64,000 bases of DNA, taken from the NCBI RefSeq assembly GCF_003346815.1, contig NZ_CP031217.1, forward strand, positions 1,364,001-1,428,000. Reading direction: 5' to 3'. This stretch comes from Halarcobacter bivalviorum. GTDB taxonomy: Bacteria; Campylobacterota; Campylobacteria; Campylobacterales; Arcobacteraceae. The notes under the pieces are model-generated. The model worked only from the letters and a program-made list of their open reading frames with translations, was not told where the DNA came from and did no database searches. Position 1 is the stretch's first letter. Each line of letters opens with the position of its first letter. The translations under genes were made by a program, and so were the position numbers. Below are positions 61,618-64,000 of this stretch, piece by piece.

Positions 61618-61650
61618 ACTATATCAAAAATGTGTCACGACTGATGTCAC
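61618..61650 (-). promoter_or_regulatory. Promoter-operator of the TIR gene
   Basis: Minus strand: GTGACA (61650-61645), six bases, GTGACA (61638-61633), nine bases, TATAGT (61623-61618). Geometry identical to that upstream of the ATPase-subtilase operon at 56224-56256. Confidence 0.6.
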
Positions 61651-61792
61651 AGTTTTAAGTTTGACCAAAGTTAAAATATACTGTTTATGTATAATTTTTA
61701 TCATATGCTTAACTATACCACTCTTATATATTCAATATTTAAAATCAAAATATGTTAAAATTAGTTTTAAACTAATATATTTAAGGGGATTT

Positions 61793-62188
61793 GTGTCTAT
61801 TTTTGCTTTACAATCTTTAGCTGGTGGATTTCTAGATGAAGATTTAGAACATTTTAATAAATATTTTGATGATTGGTGTATTCAATTTGATAGTTATGAA
61901 GATGCTATGGATATAGTTCAAACGCTAGAAAATCAAGAATCTATTGATATTGTTGAAATAACACCATTAAGTTATCCAAAATACTTTTTTAATTCTCTTC
62001 AAGGAACTGTGTATGCAACAAGACAGATTGGAGATGAAATAATTTGTGTAGTAGAACCATTTATGGGTTCTAATTTTAGAATTGCAATTTGTGATCTTAA
62101 AACTAAAAATGTAAGATTAACTAAAACTCATTATAAAAATATTCCAAGTGTTGAAAGTGCCTTTGCAGGTTTTAGAGATAATATTTAA
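61793..62188 (+). CDS. Small unknown protein divergent from the TIR gene
   Basis: 131 residues from GTG at 61793, four bases after AAGGGG. The frame is open to a TTG at 61661 (175 residues, with a hydrophobic N-terminus), but that start lacks a ribosome site and lies by the operator. Acidic, with DEDLEHFNKYFDDWCIQF, a TVYATRQIGDEIICVVEP strand pair and TKTHYKNIPSVESAFAGF. No family recognised. Divergent from the TIR gene and could be its partner or a separate host gene. Confidence 0.6.
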   Translation: MSIFALQSLAGGFLDEDLEHFNKYFDDWCIQFDSYEDAMDIVQTLENQESIDIVEITPLSYPKYFFNSLQGTVYATRQIGDEIICVVEPFMGSNFRIAICDLKTKNVRLTKTHYKNIPSVESAFAGFRDNI

Positions 62189-62218
62189 GTTTAACTAATT
62201 TCTTCTATAAAAAAACCA

Positions 62219-62416
62219 TTATGTTTTTATATCTTCAAGAAGTTTTGGCATTGCCTGACCTATCTCATGAAACTTATAATCTAAGCTTTTTACAACAACA
62301 TCATATAGTTGATGTTTTTTATAAGTTTCATGCCATTTATTCTCTTTTTTTTCATAAGTATTAAAATACTCAAATCTTAATCTATAAGCTTCTTTTTCTA
62401 AATTATCTTTCATCAT
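62219..62416 (-). CDS. Small charged hypothetical protein
   Basis: 65 residues (MMKDNLEKEAYRLRFEYFNT), helical and highly charged, no motif recognised. No strong ribosome site. Could be host or island; moderate support. Confidence 0.5.
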   Translation of the reverse strand: MMKDNLEKEAYRLRFEYFNTYEKKENKWHETYKKHQLYDVVVKSLDYKFHEIGQAMPKLLEDIKT

Positions 62417-62584
62417 ACTTCTACTAAATCTATTTTTGTGATTATATAGTAACTTTTATTTTTATATTATTAGTAAAGCTAATAATTCTAAAAAAGCAAA
62501 ATTACAGAAATTACTTTATAATTTAAATAATTATAAATATACTTTCGGTTATACTTTGCATTTTAATTAAAGGAAAATACTCTA

Positions 62585-63685
62585 GTGAATAAAAGTACTA
62601 AAGAGATTATGAAAATTACATTGGATACAGTAAAAGAGAAAGAGCTACCATTATTAGCTGGATGTGATAATATTTTTCAAACAAATTTACAATATTTTGT
62701 TGAAAATTTATCAGAAATAATTATGCCTTCAATTGATTTTAATAATGATGATAAAATAAATAGTTTTATTGAAATGATTTCAAAAAATCCAGTTGATTTA
62801 TTAAAAAAAGATTCAATTGATCAGTTAATAACTATTACAAAAAATAGAGTAAATGCTGATAGACAAGTTCTTAAAAATAAAACAGATGATATTATTAAAC
62901 TTAGTACTTTAATGGAAAAATATTTTGATAAAACTATTTTAGAGAGTTCTAATGCTAGTGAAAAAATAGAAAATATTAAAAATGAACTTCAAGAATTAAA
63001 TATTTCAAACTCTTCACAAAGAGAACTGGGACAACTTCAATCTAAACTTATTGATACTATTTATAGTATAGAAAACTCAATGCAAGATAATAGAATTATC
63101 CTAGGGGAAAGTAAACAAAAGTTCAATAGTTTAAATGAAAAGATAGATAACCTTCAAAAAGAGCTTGCCATTGTAAAAAAAGAGAAATCTATAGATTTTC
63201 TAACTTCTTTATTAAATAGAAGAGCTTATGAAGAAGAAGTTAAAAAAATAGAAAAAAAACATGAAATATTCAACTCAAAATATGCCATAGTTTTTTATGA
63301 TATAGACCATTTCAAACAAATAAACGATACCTATGGACACTCATTTGGAGATACTGTTTTAAAAACTTTTGGAAGCATTTTAAAAAGCTTAACAAGAAAA
63401 GAAGATACAGTAGCTAGATATGGTGGAGAAGAGTTTATTGCTTTAATTAATTATGAAGAAGAAAAAGAGCTTTATAAATATATTAAAAGAGTGAAAACTC
63501 TTATTGATTCTACAAAATTTAAATATAGAGATATAAGTATTAATATTGAGTTTAGTGCGGGAGTTAGCTTTAGATATAAATATGAAAGCTATCTTGAAAC
63601 TAAGAAAAAAGCAGATACTTTACTTTATCAAGCAAAAAAAGAAGGAAGAGATAGAGTTATTTTTGATAATAACTATATTATTTAA
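62585..63685 (+). CDS. Cytosolic diguanylate cyclase (GGDEF)
   Basis: 366 residues, start GTG 62585, preceded by AAAGGA at ten bases. Helical N-terminal region (1-125) without membrane segments, coiled coil (about 125-203), GGDEF with YGGEEF at 279-284, an inhibitory RKED site (271-274) and metal-binding FYDIDHFK. Active cyclase expected; sensor input unknown. Overlaps the convergent small gene by four bases. Confidence 0.88.
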   Translation: MNKSTKEIMKITLDTVKEKELPLLAGCDNIFQTNLQYFVENLSEIIMPSIDFNNDDKINSFIEMISKNPVDLLKKDSIDQLITITKNRVNADRQVLKNKTDDIIKLSTLMEKYFDKTILESSNASEKIENIKNELQELNISNSSQRELGQLQSKLIDTIYSIENSMQDNRIILGESKQKFNSLNEKIDNLQKELAIVKKEKSIDFLTSLLNRRAYEEEVKKIEKKHEIFNSKYAIVFYDIDHFKQINDTYGHSFGDTVLKTFGSILKSLTRKEDTVARYGGEEFIALINYEEEKELYKYIKRVKTLIDSTKFKYRDISINIEFSAGVSFRYKYESYLETKKKADTLLYQAKKEGRDRVIFDNNYII

Positions 63686-63909
63686 TTCTCTTTATTCTCA
63701 ACTTCTACTGATTTAATAGCTTTTTTACTTTTTGAATCATAAAGAAAAGTATGCCATAAAGCAAAACCACAAAATGCAGAACCCGCAATTATATGTGCTT
63801 TTTTTGCTGCACTATTTTTCATAAATAAAGATGTTACTACTGTTACACCTAGAGTTGCTGTCATACCTATTTTTGCAGCTTCTCGTTGAAGTTCTTTATC
63901 AAATTTCAT
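63682..63909 (-). CDS. Small membrane-associated hypothetical protein
   Basis: 75 residues with two hydrophobic stretches (IGMTATLGVTVVTSLFM and AHIIAGSAFCGFALWHTFLY) and charged ends. No family recognised. Its start overlaps the 3' end of the upstream partial gene by 11 bases, so the two are coupled. Confidence 0.65.
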   Translation of the reverse strand: MKFDKELQREAAKIGMTATLGVTVVTSLFMKNSAAKKAHIIAGSAFCGFALWHTFLYDSKSKKAIKSVEVENKEN

Positions 63910-64000
63910 TTTTTGTTTTCCTTGCTTTTCTTTTACTGATTTTTTTAGATGTTTTATCTAATGTTTTAACAGTAATTGCTGCTGTAAGTATTGTAGCTAA
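63899..64000 (-). CDS. Partial gene cut by the right edge
   Basis: Open frame from the edge to TGA at 63899: ends LDKTSKKISKRKARKTKNEI after a hydrophobic ATILTAAITV. Only the last 33 codons are visible. A basic tail after a membrane helix; probably a small membrane protein paired with the next gene. Confidence 0.45.
   Translation of the reverse strand, partial: LATILTAAITVKTLDKTSKKISKRKARKTKNEI

Larger units (their letters stand above)
49034..62190. mobile_element. Accessory island of tandem integrative units at ybgC
   Basis: Bounded on the left by the ybgC 5' end. Unit 1 (49034-56502): integrase, HTH protein, Rep, RHH, subtilase and AAA+ genes. Unit 2 (56503-58703): hydrolase-propeller gene. 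Unit 3 (58704 onward): integrase remnant, TIR protein, small unknown gene. The right limit is approximate; no fourth copy of the att repeat was found before 64000. Confidence 0.7.

Noticed and set aside
61661-61792. TTG-initiated 175-residue form with a membrane helix
   Set aside because: No ribosome site, and it starts at the operator of the TIR gene; GTG 61793 follows AAGGGG. Not fully excluded.
49034-62190. tRNA gene as integration target
   Set aside because: No tRNA-like cloverleaf or T-loop sequence seen near either end; the repeats match the ybgC 5' end instead.

Overview
The window is AT-rich bacterial DNA whose gene content points to Arcobacteraceae (Campylobacterota): full-length Sox thiosulfate-oxidation genes with soxCD, Campylobacterota-type lpxD/ftsK/rmuC/pssA, a flagellin-like secreted-type protein, many GGDEF proteins and frequent TTG/GTG starts with AAGGA-type ribosome sites. 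I saw no rRNA, tRNA, CRISPR array or insertion sequence. The genus assignment is inference from protein family resemblance, not from a search.

Layout. 1-6021 (minus strand) holds hpf, ftsK, lpxD and ilvBH. 6176-17186 carries flagellum-related small genes, a Ppx/GppA phosphatase, pssA, a membrane diguanylate cyclase, a SulP transporter, trxC, ttcA and a three-gene retropepsin-like/7TM/ATP-grasp cluster. 17205-26967 is amino-acid use: putA, a divergent ribbon-helix-helix pair, DoxX, and a complete liv ABC operon (livK-H-M-G-F). 28194-41393 is sulfur metabolism: two related exported rhodaneses, a periplasmic metallo-beta-lactamase-fold hydrolase, and a long minus-strand sox region in the order soxC-D-X-Y-Z-A-lipoprotein-rhodanese-soxB-cytochrome/thioredoxin fusion-MOSC-DsrE-alpha/beta hydrolase, with moeA (molybdenum cofactor, needed by SoxC) divergent from soxC. 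41756-49033 is ordinary core: moeA, two DMT exporters, rmuC, an M48 protease, a REC-like/GGDEF protein and the ybgC-type thioesterase.

49034 to about 62190 is an accessory island inserted at the 5' end of the ybgC-type gene. Three copies of the first eight ybgC codons plus ribosome site (49011-49040, 56480-56509, 58681-58710) mark three tandem insertions. The first unit is an intact element: tyrosine integrase, HTH/excisionase-like protein, HUH rolling-circle Rep, ribbon-helix-helix regulator and an AAA+ ATPase/subtilase pair that matches the IetAS anti-phage system. The second unit carries one large protein, an alpha/beta-hydrolase (lipase-like) fused to a delta-60-repeat propeller-like region, flanked by direct repeats. 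The third starts with a decayed integrase tail (both active-site His changed to Tyr) and carries a TIR-NTPase-TPR protein plus a small unknown gene. The ATPase/subtilase operon and the TIR gene share the same promoter-operator geometry (GTGACA-N6-GTGACA-N9-TATAAT-like), so the two are probably co-regulated. The best candidates for something undescribed are the hydrolase-propeller cassette and this shared regulatory module.

62219-64000 returns to small genes and a third diguanylate cyclase; the right-hand limit of the island could not be fixed from sequence alone.
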